Shown: positions 52,579 to 64,000 of the stretch, piece after piece
How positions within the stretch are numbered: the stretch's first letter is position 1
Layout of the letters: every line of letters starts with the position of its first letter
Source: Salvia splendens
Lineage: Eukaryota > Streptophyta > Magnoliopsida > Lamiales > Lamiaceae
Length of the DNA: 64,000 bases
Reading direction: 5' to 3'
Assembly (NCBI RefSeq): GCF_004379255.2
Contig: NC_056039.1
Span: forward strand, 4,284,501 to 4,348,500
Translations under genes and position numbers: made by a program
The notes under the pieces: generated by a model
Database searches by the model: none
What the model was told of the DNA's origin: nothing
The model's input: the letters and a program-made list of their open reading frames with translations, nothing else

Positions 52579-54893
52579 TAGGCATGCACAAACCGACCCG
52601 GCCCGGCGGTTAACCGGCGGTTCGGAACCGTCGGTTCATGAACCGGAACCGGGCCCGGAACCGGCGGGTTGAACCGGCAGAAGGGTCGCAGGGTCGGAAG
52701 GGCCGGTTCAGGTTCGGCAATATATTGAACCTGAACCGGCGGTTCAAAACCGCCGGTTCGAACCGCCGGTTCAAAGGGTCGAACGGCATAGGGTTCAAAG
52801 GGGTTCGTAGGGGTTCAAAGTAGGGATTGGTATGAACCGGCGGTTCGCCGGTTTTGGGCGAAAACCGCCGGTTTTGGACGAAAAACGCCGGTTTGAACCG
52901 GCGGTTCCGACCGGTTTCCGCCGGTTCCTGAAGCTTTTCAGGCGTAGGGGCTAGGTGAGGTCAGAAACCGGCGGTTTGTGTCGGAAAACCGTGGACCAAC
53001 CCGCCGGTTTTGTGGAAAAACCGCCGGTTTTGTGGTTGAACCGCCGGTTCAGGCGGTAAACCGGCGGTTCGGCCGAAAATTTGAAATTTGAACTTTTTTT
53101 TTATTTCTTCCAATTTTACTCCTATAAATACCCCACTTCTCCTTCATATTTCCTTACCCCATTCTTGTGTTAACAAGGATTTCATTCTCAATCTCCATTT
53201 CTCTATTCTCTCCACATTCTCTCTAATTGCGCAAGTTTAATTCTACACTTTCTGCTCACTACTATATTTGTTGTGCTCATAATTTACCACTTCTTTTGTA
53301 CTTTATACATATTTCATTCCAAGTCAATATTACTTTTCATTTATCAATATATTCAATATGTCTTCTTCTCGTGGTGGATCGGGACGTGGTGATCGGGGCA
53401 AGGGAATAGCCCAAGATCAAAGCACTACGCGTCCCTCAAAATCTCGACGACTATGTTATGGAAGAGGTTTCCCGATTGGCAGCCGAACGCATGCAAGTAA
53501 GTAATGAAAAATTTGTTTTCCAATTCACATGCACAAAATTTCATTAATTTTTTTTTTTGCGTTCATACTTTTAACTTCTACTTACATAATATTTGTAGAT
53601 GGAAGAAGATCATAGGACCGCCATGCTACTTGCTGAAATGCAACAAGGTGAGGGTAGGGGAGGTCGTTCCCAACAAGATGAGGAGTTCGACGTTACTATA
53701 TCGTCGGACTCGGACAACAACGAGGATAGATCGCATTCTCGTATTCCTTCTAGCACCGGCGGAAATGAGGAGATGCCTCTCCCTGCACCCACTAACACGG
53801 CAAAAGCTTTGAAATCGGACATTTTTATCAAACACTACAAGAAGGTGGCGGTGGTGATTCCAAGTTCTCACGATCCGAACTCTCAAGAAGAGACTTCGGA
53901 CTTTCATGTTTACTGCAACTATTGCGATAAAGTGTACAAATGGTCCGCCGGTGGTGGATATGGCACCCTCCGTCGCCATTTAGTGGCAAAGCATCCGGTA
54001 GAATGCGGCACTGCCTCTACCCAAAGCCAACTAAACTTCCAACCCGCCGGCTCGGGTTCGTCAGGTGCGCCTCTATTTAAATATGATAAAAAGAATTTTG
54101 ATGATACAATGACTAGATGGGCGGCTATGAAGCATATGCCCTTTAATGTTTTTGATGACAAAAGTTTTGAGGTTACTATGCAAAGTGGGTTGAATGTAGC
54201 AATCAAAAGAATAGGTCGAATGACCGTGCAACGATCTACCGTTCGGCAGTGCTTGGAGAAAAAGGTAGAATTATCACGTTATTTAGTTAACATGGGCCAC
54301 AGGGTGAACATTTGCTCAGATGTTTGGACGGATTGTTTTAACCGTCATTCATACATGGGTATTACGGTTCACTTTGTGGACAACAGTTGGACTTTGAACA
54401 AGCGTTTAATTGGTTTTAGAGAATTTGAAAGTCCACACACTGCACCCGAAATTGCTTCTTTGATTATACAAGTGTTGAATGAGTTTCAGTTATGCAACAA
54501 GATATTTTCTATTGGTTTTGATAATGCAACTGCCAACACCGCAAGTATTGCCGATTTGATTGCGGCTTGTACACCGGTAATTGGAGGTAAGTATTTTCAT
54601 CAAAGATGTATTTGCCATATTTTAAATTTATGTGTACAGGATGCGCTTGAATTATGGCAAAAGCATGTCTCTCCTATTAGAAATGCAGTTAGATTAATCC
54701 ATCAAAAGCCAGCTATTGGCAAAGCATGGAAGAAATATTGCCATCAAAAGAATGTCAGGTACACGAATTTTACTATGGATGTGTCTCATAGATGGAATTC
54801 GACATATGATTGTCTGAATTCTACCTTGACACATAAAGATGCTTTAGCTATTTTTATGCAATCTTTATCTTTATTGAGTCTAGTTAGTATTCT
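52579..54893 (+). mobile_element. Truncated hAT transposon with transposase gene
   Basis: The likely left end is TAGGCATGCACAAACCG at 52579, a style common at hAT termini. About 500 bp of dense AACCGGCGGTT/CCGCCGGTT repeats follow (52600-53085), which would be subterminal transposase-binding motifs. A TATA box, leader and transposase gene come next. The right end is missing: hAT homology stops near 54870 and LTR-like sequence follows. Confidence 0.7.
53123..53130 (+). promoter_or_regulatory. TATA box of the hAT transposase gene
   Basis: TATAAATA in the context cctataaataccccacttct, about 235 bases upstream of the first ATG (53358) and just after the CCGG-rich subterminal array. Confidence 0.55.
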
Positions 54894-54897
54894 ATAA
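53358..54897 (+). pseudogene. hAT-family transposase with BED zinc finger, C-terminally truncated
   Basis: An upstream exon from the ATG at 53358 (MSSSRGGSGRGDRGKGIAQD) needs one frame change to continue DDYVMEEVSRLAAERMQ, then splices at 53496/53599 into a 432-codon frame. That frame has a BED-type zinc finger (CNYCDKVYKW, then TLRRHLVAKH), and the RNase-H-like hAT core: NICSDVWTDCFNRHSYMGIT, GFDNATANTAS, and CICHILNLCVQDAL, then HRWNSTYDCLN. hAT transposases cut out and reinsert elements with 8-bp target duplications. The C-terminal dimerisation domain with the last catalytic residue is gone: the frame runs into LTR-like sequence and stops at 54897. With the frame change and lost C-terminus it is probably inactive. 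Confidence 0.8.
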
Positions 54898-55065
54898 ATT
54901 AGACGTCTATGTACTCTTTTATTCATTGAGAAATAAAGTTAATTACTTATTCTCATTCTTGGTTCCGGCGTAAATCGCCCCCTAGCACCCCAACTAAGGT
55001 TTATCTTGTTCTTCATCTCACTACAGATCGTTGGTACTCTAGTCCGATAGATCAAGAGTCTATCA
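54870..55065 (+). mobile_element. LTR fragment replacing the 3' end of the hAT gene
   Basis: From about 54870 the sequence changes from transposase code to LTR-like DNA: tctagttagtattctataaa, then ttcattgagaaataaagtta (a leader and polyadenylation-like part), ending AGAGTCTATCA at 55065. The layout parallels the last 200 bases of the putative solo LTR at 49760-50255, although sequence identity is limited. It explains the loss of the transposase C-terminus. Confidence 0.45.
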
Positions 55066-56558
55066 AAGTGTTTCCCTTATGATGGTACGGAGGGAGTACA
55101 TTAGTATAAGAATCATGCCTGAGCATCACTTTCATTTAATACACGTTTAAATTTATTTATTTTATTCTATACATTTAAAAAATTATCAATATTTTTAAAT
55201 TTGCAGTTTTCATAAAAATCAGAGCTCGATTCCATTGACAATTGAGAGTAAAATGAAATTAATTTTGAAGATAGTACAATTCTTACAAGATGTTCTACCC
55301 CTATGTTTTCTTGAAACTATGCTTTAGTGGCATCATTTCTCTTTTTATACACGTTACGAATACTTCCTATGTCTGCTCTTTATAGTTTCATTGTGACTCG
55401 ACACGAGCTTTAATAAATTGTTTGACTTCGTGAAGTAAAATGGAAAAATAGGTTAGTGAAATGTGAATCCCATTTTTATGGACTATATTGGTTTTATAAT
55501 AGAATATGATTATAATGAATTAGTTGAACGATAAGGTCCACCTACTTAAAATGAAAAAAAAACAAATGAGACTTTAAAACGTAGATATTCCAAATACAAA
55601 ATGAGACATTTTTCATGGACGGAGAGAGCACTATTAAATACATTCAGTACAGTAAAAATTAAGCCATGCATTGCACGCCTTTATGTGCTAATAAAAAATA
55701 AGCAAAAAAAAGGAGTGCTGATTTTTAAAAGCTTAAAGTAGAAAATTGAATGCAATTTGGCACAAGAGAGTGAGTTGGAGATTTGTGGTGGCAAGAATTT
55801 CCTTTTGTCTATGCTTGAGATAGATAGAGTAGTAGCAAGTACTCAATTATTCCTCCCCTTCACGTTTTCTTGATCATGAGAAGATCATTTAATATAAAAT
55901 CCAATTATAACCACCACTCATTTTCTCTTCTCTTGTAGCAAGCAATCTAGCTACATCCCCTCTTTTCTTTGTGTTGCTCTACTTTTGCAGTGTCGTGGTG
56001 GGACTGCAAAATTTACATGTCTATCTCTCTCTCTCTATATATATATATGGAATAATAGTTGTGATGCTTATCCTGTTATCCCATTTGGCTTTTTCGGTAG
56101 GGTTACAACAACAATGAATGATGGAGGTGGGTTTGATGAATGCCAAGGAGTGGTTACTTAGAATGTGTGAATACTAACTTTATGCCACGTGTCCCCTTAG
56201 AGTTTTTCATATTCTTATCATTAGCAGTGTTGTTTAATAATTTATCTTAATTGTATTAGAAATAATTATAAAAATAAAACAGAAAAGACTAATTTATTGG
56301 ATAGATCAAAACGAAAAATGACTCTTTTGAGATGTTCGATTTGTAAGATTATATTTCATGATTAAATTTGTATTATCTTTGGTTCATGAGATTGAATCTC
56401 ATGACTTAATTCTAGATGGATAGTCATGTATAATTAGTCATTATCAACCTCCTCCTACTAAATAATCTCACAACTTAATCTTAGATTATATTTTGCTACT
56501 ATTTTATCTAGTAAACCAAACATTAAAGGGACAAAATGGTGGAGTAGTAGAATATTAT
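55066..56558. other. Intergenic stretch with a degraded Stowaway MITE
   Basis: No gene. A Stowaway-like end fragment (tacggagggagta) is at 55085-55097. A degraded MITE spans about 55360-55632 (atacttcctatgtctgctct on the left, ggacggagagagcacta on the right). A TC/TA microsatellite lies at about 56022-56048. Confidence 0.5.
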
Positions 56559-56805
56559 TACTCCCTCTGTCCCACCATAAGAGAGTCACTTTCCTTTTTA
56601 GGATGTCCCATCATAATTGAGTCATTTCAATTTTAAACAAAAAATCCTCTCTCTTACGTTATTTCCCCACCTATTTTATTTTTTTCCACTCATCTATTTT
56701 TCCTTTTTCTCATACTTTCCCTTCTCCATTTTAACTCTTTAAATATCAATTTCTTAAATCTTATGCTAAAAGAAGTGACTCGCTTATGACGGAAATGAGA
56801 GAGTA
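56559..56805. mobile_element. Stowaway MITE
   Basis: 247 bp. Left end TACTCCCTCTGTCCCACCAT; the right end in reverse complement is TACTCTCTCATTTCCGTCAT, with TA at the edges. The inner gagtcact motifs also pair. More diverged than the copy at 52229-52463. Confidence 0.7.
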
Positions 56806-59266
56806 TTTAATTAGGAGCTATAGTGCAGTGGAGGATAATATTACTACTACAATACTTAGTCTTATTAATGTTAACATTTTTTGGATATTACGATTAAAAA
56901 GTAAATATATACTAATAAATTAAGTGAAGTAATAATAAAATAAGAAAGTCTAAATACTTTGTATTTTTAAAAAAAAAAAACTTAACTGTAATGAAACATT
57001 CTAAAAAAATATGACCACCGGTCATGGATTCACGGTTGTTAGTATTTTCTATGAAAAGAAGAAATAACTTAATTGTAATGAAACATTCCAATAAAAAAAA
57101 ATATGACCACAATTCATAGTTGTTAGTATCACAATAACGTAACCGACATTATGGACAAAATGACAACTCTCTCTTACGTTGATCCTATCTATATTCTCCA
57201 GCTAAATGGACCATTTGTCTTGCTAGGGTTTCCAACCCATAATGTGAGGGCCTAATTAATCGTATTTAACCATTTTATTTCGCAACTGATAAATATTTAT
57301 TCAGTGAGACACATGCATCTATCGATTCACTTCATTTATTATATAAAACAATCAATATGGATGGATTCCTATTTTATTTTGTATCTATGAAATTATCGCG
57401 GGACTATGCCTGCCTCATGCAATGCTTCATTTATAAATTATAAATAAGTAATTAAATAGTACTCCATCAATTACCTTTTCTATTTTCCAGATTTCTCCTA
57501 ATTTCGAGTAAATTAATTTCCATTTTATGCTCATTTGCATACAATCAGAACGGAATTAAAATTTGATAGAGAGTTAATACTCACGTGCATTAAATTTTGT
57601 ATATGTCAAAATATTTAAAAACTTACTTTGGACTGAGTTAATTTTTTATAAAGGCCATAAAAATAAGGATTTTTTAATACATACTCCGGATTTAGATCCG
57701 CCCATGCATATAGTGTGAAATTGAAATTAATATTTTATTTATAATTTGTAAATTTATTTGTCGCGGGAACTTTGGTGAAATTAATTATTGGGATCTTGAC
57801 GATTATTAAAATTGGTTACAACTAACACTCGACAACTAAAATAATTTGATAGCTCTATTATTTATATGACAAGAACATGGATGATGAATAGATTCAATAC
57901 CAACTAGCATTTGTCCTTCAAAATAAATTAAGACAATATAGCTATGTGAGGATGGGGTGGGTGGGTGTTGGAGTGGGAAGGGACCTATCATTATTATTCT
58001 AATCAATCGATGATTAATAAAGATAGCAAAGTTTCTTCACCGCTTATCATATTAGTCCATGTCGCATTTTATTCATCAATCAAATGGAAATTGATCACCG
58101 ACAGATAATAATGTTATTTTAATTGCCCTCTTATTATAATCTCCTCATCTAATCTAGATCTTAAAATGCTAAACAATATAATGACCCTTGTTGGATTTTT
58201 TTCTTAGGAAAAAAGTAGCTTTAGCTGTCATGTACTTTGAAAATGAACACTCATAAAACTAGTTATTATCTTAATTTTGGACTTCTTGATTAAGCAATAA
58301 ATAAAGTGGTTGAAGATATAATATTAGCATGGTCTATTATTGATTTAGTCGAGTAACTCTCTACTCCACAATATTGAAATATTTATATAAGTAACATTTT
58401 ATGCACGCATTCTCATATATGAGAAAAAACATAGGAGTATTTGATGGACTTATTTGAAGTTACGGAGAAAATAAATAAATCAATTTTAATTTGAAATAAT
58501 TTAAATTAATGATATTAGTAGTAATTCTTTAAGTAGTGTATATAAAAGAGCAATGTATTACATTTAATTCACAGTAAATGTACATTTAACTTAAGTGACT
58601 GTTACTTTGATAAAGGAAATCCATTTTTTTAGGTTCGCTTAATATAAAATTCATGAAAAAAAATAAATATTTGGAGGGAAAATCTAAAGAAATACTCTAA
58701 TAGCAATCATTAAAGCATTCCCTTTTGCTTTTACAAATGGAGAATCGAGTCCAAAGAAAGCGTTAATCTTCTCATAATCAAATTAAAGAATGAGAACGCC
58801 CTTTTGCAGACACAAATACCTAAATGCACAGCTGTCTAATCCATCGAAATCATAATCTCTTTGTCTTTACCTTATATTTTCTTAAACTCCTCCAATTTAG
58901 TGAAACTGATCCATACATAACTTTTTTTATTAAGTACTAATGTACTATATGTTATAAATTGTGAGAAAATCCAACAAACTATTTATTTTCTCCACCAATA
59001 TATTTAATATTTTTTTATCATGCATAATAACTATCAAACAAAGTGCATATAGCATATCAAGAAAAAGCAAGAATCAAGGTCCCATCTATCGTGATCTTGA
59101 CGTGAATGCAGAGACTTGTGTTGTGTGTTGTGAATGAAGAGAGAGATAGACATAATTTACGGATTGTTATAACAATAACTCACTCCTCTTTAAAGCTGTC
59201 CCAAAATTTGTTTTATGGCTCTTGAAAGCCTGTGTCAGTAAATCTCCAAAAACAAGAAAACAAAAA
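56806..59266. other. Intergenic stretch upstream of the beta-galactosidase gene
   Basis: No gene seen. A duplicated segment of about 60 bases (taatgaaacattc, then atatgacca, then gttgttagta) occurs at 56988-57045 and 57076-57128. The last few hundred bases should contain the promoter of the gene starting at 59267. Confidence 0.45.
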
Positions 59267-62200
59267 ATGGCAGCCGTTACCAAATATTTTTTGCTGCTTC
59301 TGCTGCTGAATTCGTTTGCACAGATCGCCCGCTGCTCCGTCACCTACGACAGGAGAGGCCTCGTCATCAATGGCAGAAGGCAAATCCTCTTCTCCGGCTC
59401 CATTCACTACCCAAGAAGCTCCCCTGATGTAAGAAGAAATTAACATTCACCTTTTTCTTTGAGTGCTAAAGCTGAAACTCTTCACAATGCAGATGTGGGA
59501 AGGGCTGATTCAGAAGGCTAAAGATGGAGGTTTGGATGCTATTGACACGTATGTGTTTTGGAATCTCCACGAACCTTCTCCCGGAAATGTGAGACTCTTG
59601 TGCTTTAATATCTCTTTGCATTATGTCATGTTTCCCTTATTGTCGTCTGTTTTCTTGTTTGTTAGTACAATTTTGAAGGGAGGAATGATTTAGTTCGGTT
59701 TGTGAAGTTGGTCCAAAAAGCAGGGATGTATCTTCATCTTCGCATTGGGCCTTATGTTTGTGCAGAGTGGAATTTTGGGTTTGTTTGTTTATCTTTTTTT
59801 CTCATGAATTAAATGGTGAAAGTGTTTGTAGTTGTAGACTTGTAGTGGTTATGTTCATTGTGTGGTGTGTGTTTTTTGGTGGCAGAGGCTTCCCTGTTTG
59901 GTTGAAGTATGTTCCTGGCATTACTTTCAGAACTGACAATCAACCTTTCAAGGTGAGATTGATGTGCTTAAACTAGGTTAGATGTGAAGCAATCGAGTTT
60001 CTAAATGTCTAATTTTGCAGAATGCTATGCAAAAATTTACTGAGAAAATTGTTGGAATGATGAAAGCTGAGAGGTTGTTTCAGTCTCAAGGTGGCCCAAT
60101 CATTCTCTCACAGGCATGTTTATGAACTTGATTTTGTTTGCAACTCTTCAAATACTCCGAATTTGCAATTCGAATCGCCTGGACTGAAGTGTGCTAATTG
60201 CAATGTAGATTGAAAATGAATATGGTTTGGAAAGCAAGAATTTTGGTGGTGCTGGCCATTCTTACATGTCTTGGGCCGCAAAGATGGCTGTTGGCTTAGA
60301 CACTGGAGTGCCTTGGGTCATGTGTAAGGAAGACGACGCCCCGGATCCAGTGGTAACACATTGTTATATCCCTATTGCTTTCTTGCACATTGATCATTCA
60401 GACTTGCAAGGTGTGGTGGCATTGCAGTTGTGTGGTTGGTGATGTTTCATAACATTTATCGACAGATTAACACGTGCAATGGTTTTTATTGCGACTATTT
60501 CTCCCCAAACAAACCTTACAAACCAACTATGTGGACTGAGGCATGGACCGGCTGGTACATTTGTTACACCACTCCCTTTCAATTCTTGACTGAGAATTCT
60601 GTATGATGATTCTTATCATTGTTTTTGTTATCTCAAGGTTTGAAGAATTTGGTGGGCCGATTCACCATCGCCCTGTTGAAGATCTGGCGTTCGCTGTAGC
60701 TAGGTTCATCCAGAAAGGAGGCTCCTTCATAAACTACTACATGGTAACTGAATAAGTACTATGCAGTTTTAATTCTTACTATTCACATCATTCATCACGA
60801 CTAGTAAGTAAGCTAAACGATTCACGAGAGCCATTCTTGCAATTGAATTGAAGTTGCCTCATTTTAGCATTTCTTTCTTTGAAGAATGCAAAGTTTTGGG
60901 CTAAAAACTAGCCACACAGATTATAATTGTATTGTGTATAAAGATAGTGCATCGATTTCGTGTGTGTTTAAAAACCTTGTGTAACCAGTACCATGGAGGA
61001 ACAAACTTTGGAAGAACAGCCGGAGGTCCGTTCATTACAACCAGCTATGATTACGATGCTCCAATTGATGAATACGGTAATAGAAGGCTACTAAAGCACC
61101 AGGTTCGACCTTTTTCTGATATTTTGTACTGATGTTTTACTGTCTTATTTGTAGGCTTACCTAGACAGCCCAAATACAACCATTTAAAGGAACTTCACAT
61201 GGCCATAAAGCTATGCGGGCATGCTTTGGTCGACGCTGATCCTAAAGTAACGAATTTGGGAAACTACGAACAGGTGTGTCGTATTTCTCATTTAATCTGC
61301 AAAAGACTTGTAAGCATCTGGAGCGTACTTTTGTACTTTTATGCCTTCTTGAAATCAAATGGCTCGACGATTCTTTCTCTAGGCGCACGTATTTAGTACA
61401 AAGTCAGGCCGTTGTGCAGCATTTTTATCGAATTACCACTGGGACACAAGTGCAAGGGTGACATTCAACAAAATGCACTATGATCTGCCCCCTTGGTCGA
61501 TCAGCATACTCCCCGATTGCAGGACAGTTGCGTTCAACACTGGCACTGTAAGTCGCACCATCAACCTTTCGGTTTTTGCTAAAAATGACATATATCTCTC
61601 TTATGTTTAGACCTTTGAGGTTACTTCCACTTCATCTCACAAACATATTTTGCACCATGTAGATGAGATCAAAAAAATCTTTGCCACAAATGTTGCCTAC
61701 AAACGTCCCGATGCTCTCGTGGGAATCATTCAACGAGGACATATCCTCCAGCGATAGCGATGCAAGAATTACAGTTTTTGGTCTTTTGGAGCAATTGAAT
61801 GTCACTAGAGATGCTAGTGACTATCTATGGTATACGACCAGGTAAATAAATACACACAATTCTCTCCCTTTTCTCCTAGAGATGTTAGCAAGAACCCCAT
61901 CAAACTCATACGGCCAATTACTCCGTGCAGTGTCCAGATAAGCCCGAGCGAATCTTTTCTACGCAGAGGGCAGGGTCCAGTTCTCTCAGTGAATTCTGCA
62001 GGCCATGCTTTGCATGTTTTTGTAAACGGAAAATTCTTAGGTGATAATACTTACTCGATCTTTTTTTGTTGTTTATTACAAGAAATACGATATCTAACGT
62101 GAGATGACATGTTCCCTTATTGCAGGATCAGCCTTTGGAACTCAAGAAAACAAAAAATTCACTTTCTCGAAATCTGTCGATTTCCACGCTGGAGTAAACA

Positions 62201-63204
62201 GCGTCGCGCTGCTTAGTGTGAACGTGGGGTTACCGGTTTGTTTTCTCGATCCTTACTTCTAAATGCATGAAAGACATTATATCTTCACTTGCTACAGGTT
62301 CTGGTTTCGTTACACTGACACGATTGTTTCTTTCCCATATCAAGAACATAGGCCACCGTTTTGAAACATGGAACACTGGAGTCCTCGGACCTGTTACCTT
62401 ACACGGGCTAGACCATGGTACACGGGACTTGTCACGACAAAAATGGTCTTACAAGGTTCGTATTTTACTTTACTCGTGCTTGTAATTTAAATCATGCACA
62501 AACTTTAAATGAGAGACATATGCCTTTTTTGCTTTTCAGGTTGGAATGAAAGGAGAAGCCATAAACTTGTATTCGCCAAGTAAAATATCATCTGTTGATT
62601 GGATGAAAGCATCTCTCGCAGCAAACAGGCAACAACCACTAACGTGGTACAAGGTAACACGTTAGGACCAGCTATAACAATGTGTACTAAACAAATCCAC
62701 GTCGACTTTGCTTTACTTTGACACCATATTAGAATTGAAATCATCTTCCCTTTTAAAGGGCCTTATAAGAGTACTCTTCTTGTTTAAAAGGCTTACTTCA
62801 ACGCACCAAATGGGAACGAGCCGTTGGCTTTGGACATGAGTAGCATGGGGAAGGGGCAAGTGTGGATCAACGGGCAGAGCCTCGGAAGATACTGGACAAT
62901 CTATGCGAAGGGGCAATGTAGCGGTTGTAGGTACGAAGGAACGTATCGACAAGGAAAGTGCCAAGATGGATGTGGGAAGCCAACACAAAGATGGTATGTG
63001 AAATCATTTTGAAAGCATACATTTATTGTTTAATTAAGTAAAAGGACCTAGGATTTTATTTATAAATATGATGGTTGTTTGTATAGGTACCATGTTCCAA
63101 GGTCATGGCTGAAGCCCACCCAAAATTTGTTGATTGTTTTTGAGGAAATTGGTGGTGATGCTTCCAAGATTTCCCTTGTTAAAAGATCACTTGCTTATGT
63201 ATAG
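59267..63204 (+). CDS. BGAL: Beta-galactosidase, glycosyl hydrolase family 35, secreted
   Basis: GH35 enzymes remove terminal beta-galactose from cell-wall polymers in the apoplast. Eighteen exons: 59267-59428, 59493-59588, 59666-59778, 59886-59952, 60021-60113, 60209-60352, 60466-60554, 60638-60743, 60989-61076, 61155-61273, 61383-61547, 61663-61841, 61931-62040, 62126-62235, 62345-62455, 62540-62653, 62791-62993 and 63087-63204; 728 aa. A signal peptide ([18 protein letters not shown]) leads to the catalytic TIM barrel with the signature [14 protein letters not shown] (acid/base E181) and [15 protein letters not shown] (nucleophile E250). Galactose-binding-like domains follow ([14 protein letters not shown]). 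It ends at [11 protein letters not shown], so the C-terminal SUEL lectin domain of some plant paralogues is absent, as in BGAL5-type proteins. Exon 5 appears to use a GC donor (CAG|GCATG at 60114). The member number cannot be assigned. Confidence 0.94.
62719..62785. repeat. TRIM LTR fragment in intron 16 of the beta-galactosidase gene
   Basis: caccatattagaattgaaat and ttttaaagggccttataaga resemble the LTR junction of the element at 33430-34117 (accatattagaacgggtcac, ttaaaaggccttgtaagg), on the same strand of the window. It lies immediately upstream of the acceptor of exon 17. Confidence 0.5.
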
Positions 63205-63227
63205 AATATATGACTTAATTAGATGGA

Positions 63228-63911
63228 TAGTGATAGAGTACGTACTAAACAAGCCCAACAGCAGTAAAGCCCAAGACAGAGTATCAGTTCGGCATGACTA
63301 AAGAGTATCAGTCCGGCGTGACTAAAGAGTTCAGTTCGGTACAACCAAAGAGTTCGGCCCCAGCCTACAGCTCGGTGAAAGCCAACTCATCAAGCTCTGC
63401 TCTCAGGTCGGCATCAAGCTCTACTCTCAGATCGGCAAAAGCTGCTCGGCAATAATTCAGCAGTTCGGTCTCAGTATTCGACCGAACTAGGAGATAGTGG
63501 ACTCATACAAGATTTCTACCTCCACTACACCGACGATCTATTTAGTGGTGTCAAGCAGTCATTAACTCATGCAGGATAGTGGACCCATGCAAGGTCGCCA
63601 CGATCTCCACGACATCCACTACCTAATAAATGCTGCATGCCACGATCTTAGTTCACTATATAAATAGAACCTAGGTCAGATAGATAAGGTCTTCTGCTTC
63701 TTCTTTTAAACTCTAAAAAAGCTCTCTAGAGAGAATATCATAAAGCAGGCCAGTGTTGTAAGCTGTAATTCGCAGATCAAGCAATACAAACCTGCCCCCA
63801 TTTCTCCCCGTGGACGTAGATTTACCTCAGTAAATCGAACCACGTAAAACCTCTGTGTCGTAATTTATTTTTACGTGCATTAATTACCATCGAAAATTCA
63901 CCGCTTCATCA
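63228..63911 (+). mobile_element. 5' LTR of a Gypsy-type retrotransposon (body beyond window)
   Basis: The right boundary is firm: ...CGCTTCATCA at 63911 is followed one base later by TGGCGCCGTCTGTGGGAA (63913-63930), a primer-binding site typical of plant Ty3/Gypsy elements of the Tat type. The left edge is provisional (TGATAGAG near 63228). Inside are short repeats of agagtatcagttcggcatga type (63280-63345), further cggc-rich repeats, and a TATA box in cactatataaatagaac (about 63655). The element has the same orientation as the beta-galactosidase gene, and its coding part lies past base 64000. Confidence 0.65.
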
Positions 63912-63978
63912 CTGGCGCCGTCTGTGGGAAACAGAGAACCAAATTTGTGATAAAGCGAGTTTTTGATCCTCTTCTACC

Positions 63979-64000
63979 AAAAAAAAAAAAAAAAAAAAAA
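63979..64000. repeat. Poly(A) run at the window edge
   Basis: At least 21 consecutive A bases end the window, in the leader just after the Gypsy primer-binding site. It is cut by the window edge, so its true length is unknown. Confidence 0.8.

Noticed and set aside
52610..52823. Two overlapping ORFs rich in Arg/Asn/Phe in the CCGG array
   Set aside because: They are by-products of the aaccgg repeat on both strands, not genes.
63979..64000. mRNA poly(A) tail or processed pseudogene end
   Set aside because: The run follows directly after a Gypsy primer-binding site and leader with no transcript end context, and it is cut by the window edge.

Overview
The window is nuclear DNA of a flowering plant, almost certainly a eudicot. 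The genes are split by many AT-rich GT-AG introns, and the proteins are plant types: plastid diaminopimelate decarboxylase, a CrRLK1L receptor kinase, Sec14-nodulin proteins and a GH35 beta-galactosidase. Between them lie many small plant-type transposons. An asterid such as a Lamiales species is plausible but not proven from the sequence alone.

Layout. 1-2395 (-): lysine-biosynthetic diaminopimelate decarboxylase, 3' end cut off by the window edge. 2400-5900: non-genic, with a Stowaway MITE nested in another and an 860-bp hAT-type non-autonomous element. 6160-9565 (+) and 10433-15463 (-): two Sec14/nodulin phosphatidylinositol transfer protein paralogues in convergent orientation. 16541-18745: a PIF/Harbinger element with a Myb-like ORF1, next to a second Harbinger-type element, the two sharing a TTA target site. 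18750-24000: non-genic, with a TRIM-type LTR cluster and a third Harbinger-type MITE. 25190-27252 (+): RING finger protein. 27793-29707: second ORF1-bearing PIF/Harbinger element. 30154-33127 (-): proteasome ATPase RPT4. 33430-34117: TRIM remnant. 35197-38107 (+): CrRLK1L receptor kinase. 38949-46086 (+): RBM28/Nop4-like nucleolar RNA-binding protein. 47238-55065: transposon-rich graveyard (long Stowaway-ended element, ankyrin-gene fragment, putative solo LTR, eIF5B pseudogene, fold-back repeats, truncated hAT transposase gene, LTR fragment). 59267-63204 (+): beta-galactosidase, followed within about 25 bp by a Gypsy-type LTR whose primer-binding site is visible and whose body leaves the window.

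The host genes are unrelated housekeeping, signalling and cell-wall genes and form no pathway or cluster. I rebuilt exon chains for all of them; every complete one sums to an open frame of the length expected for its family (RPT4 400 aa, Sec14 proteins 570 and 615 aa, RING protein 410 aa, receptor kinase 869 aa, RNA-binding protein 989 aa, beta-galactosidase 728 aa). I saw no tRNA or rRNA gene and no CRISPR array. I found no convincing new biochemical system; the most informative unexplained structure is in the mobile elements: nested and side-by-side insertions, a filled site with its empty-site duplicate nearby, arms made of hairpins, and possible gene capture.
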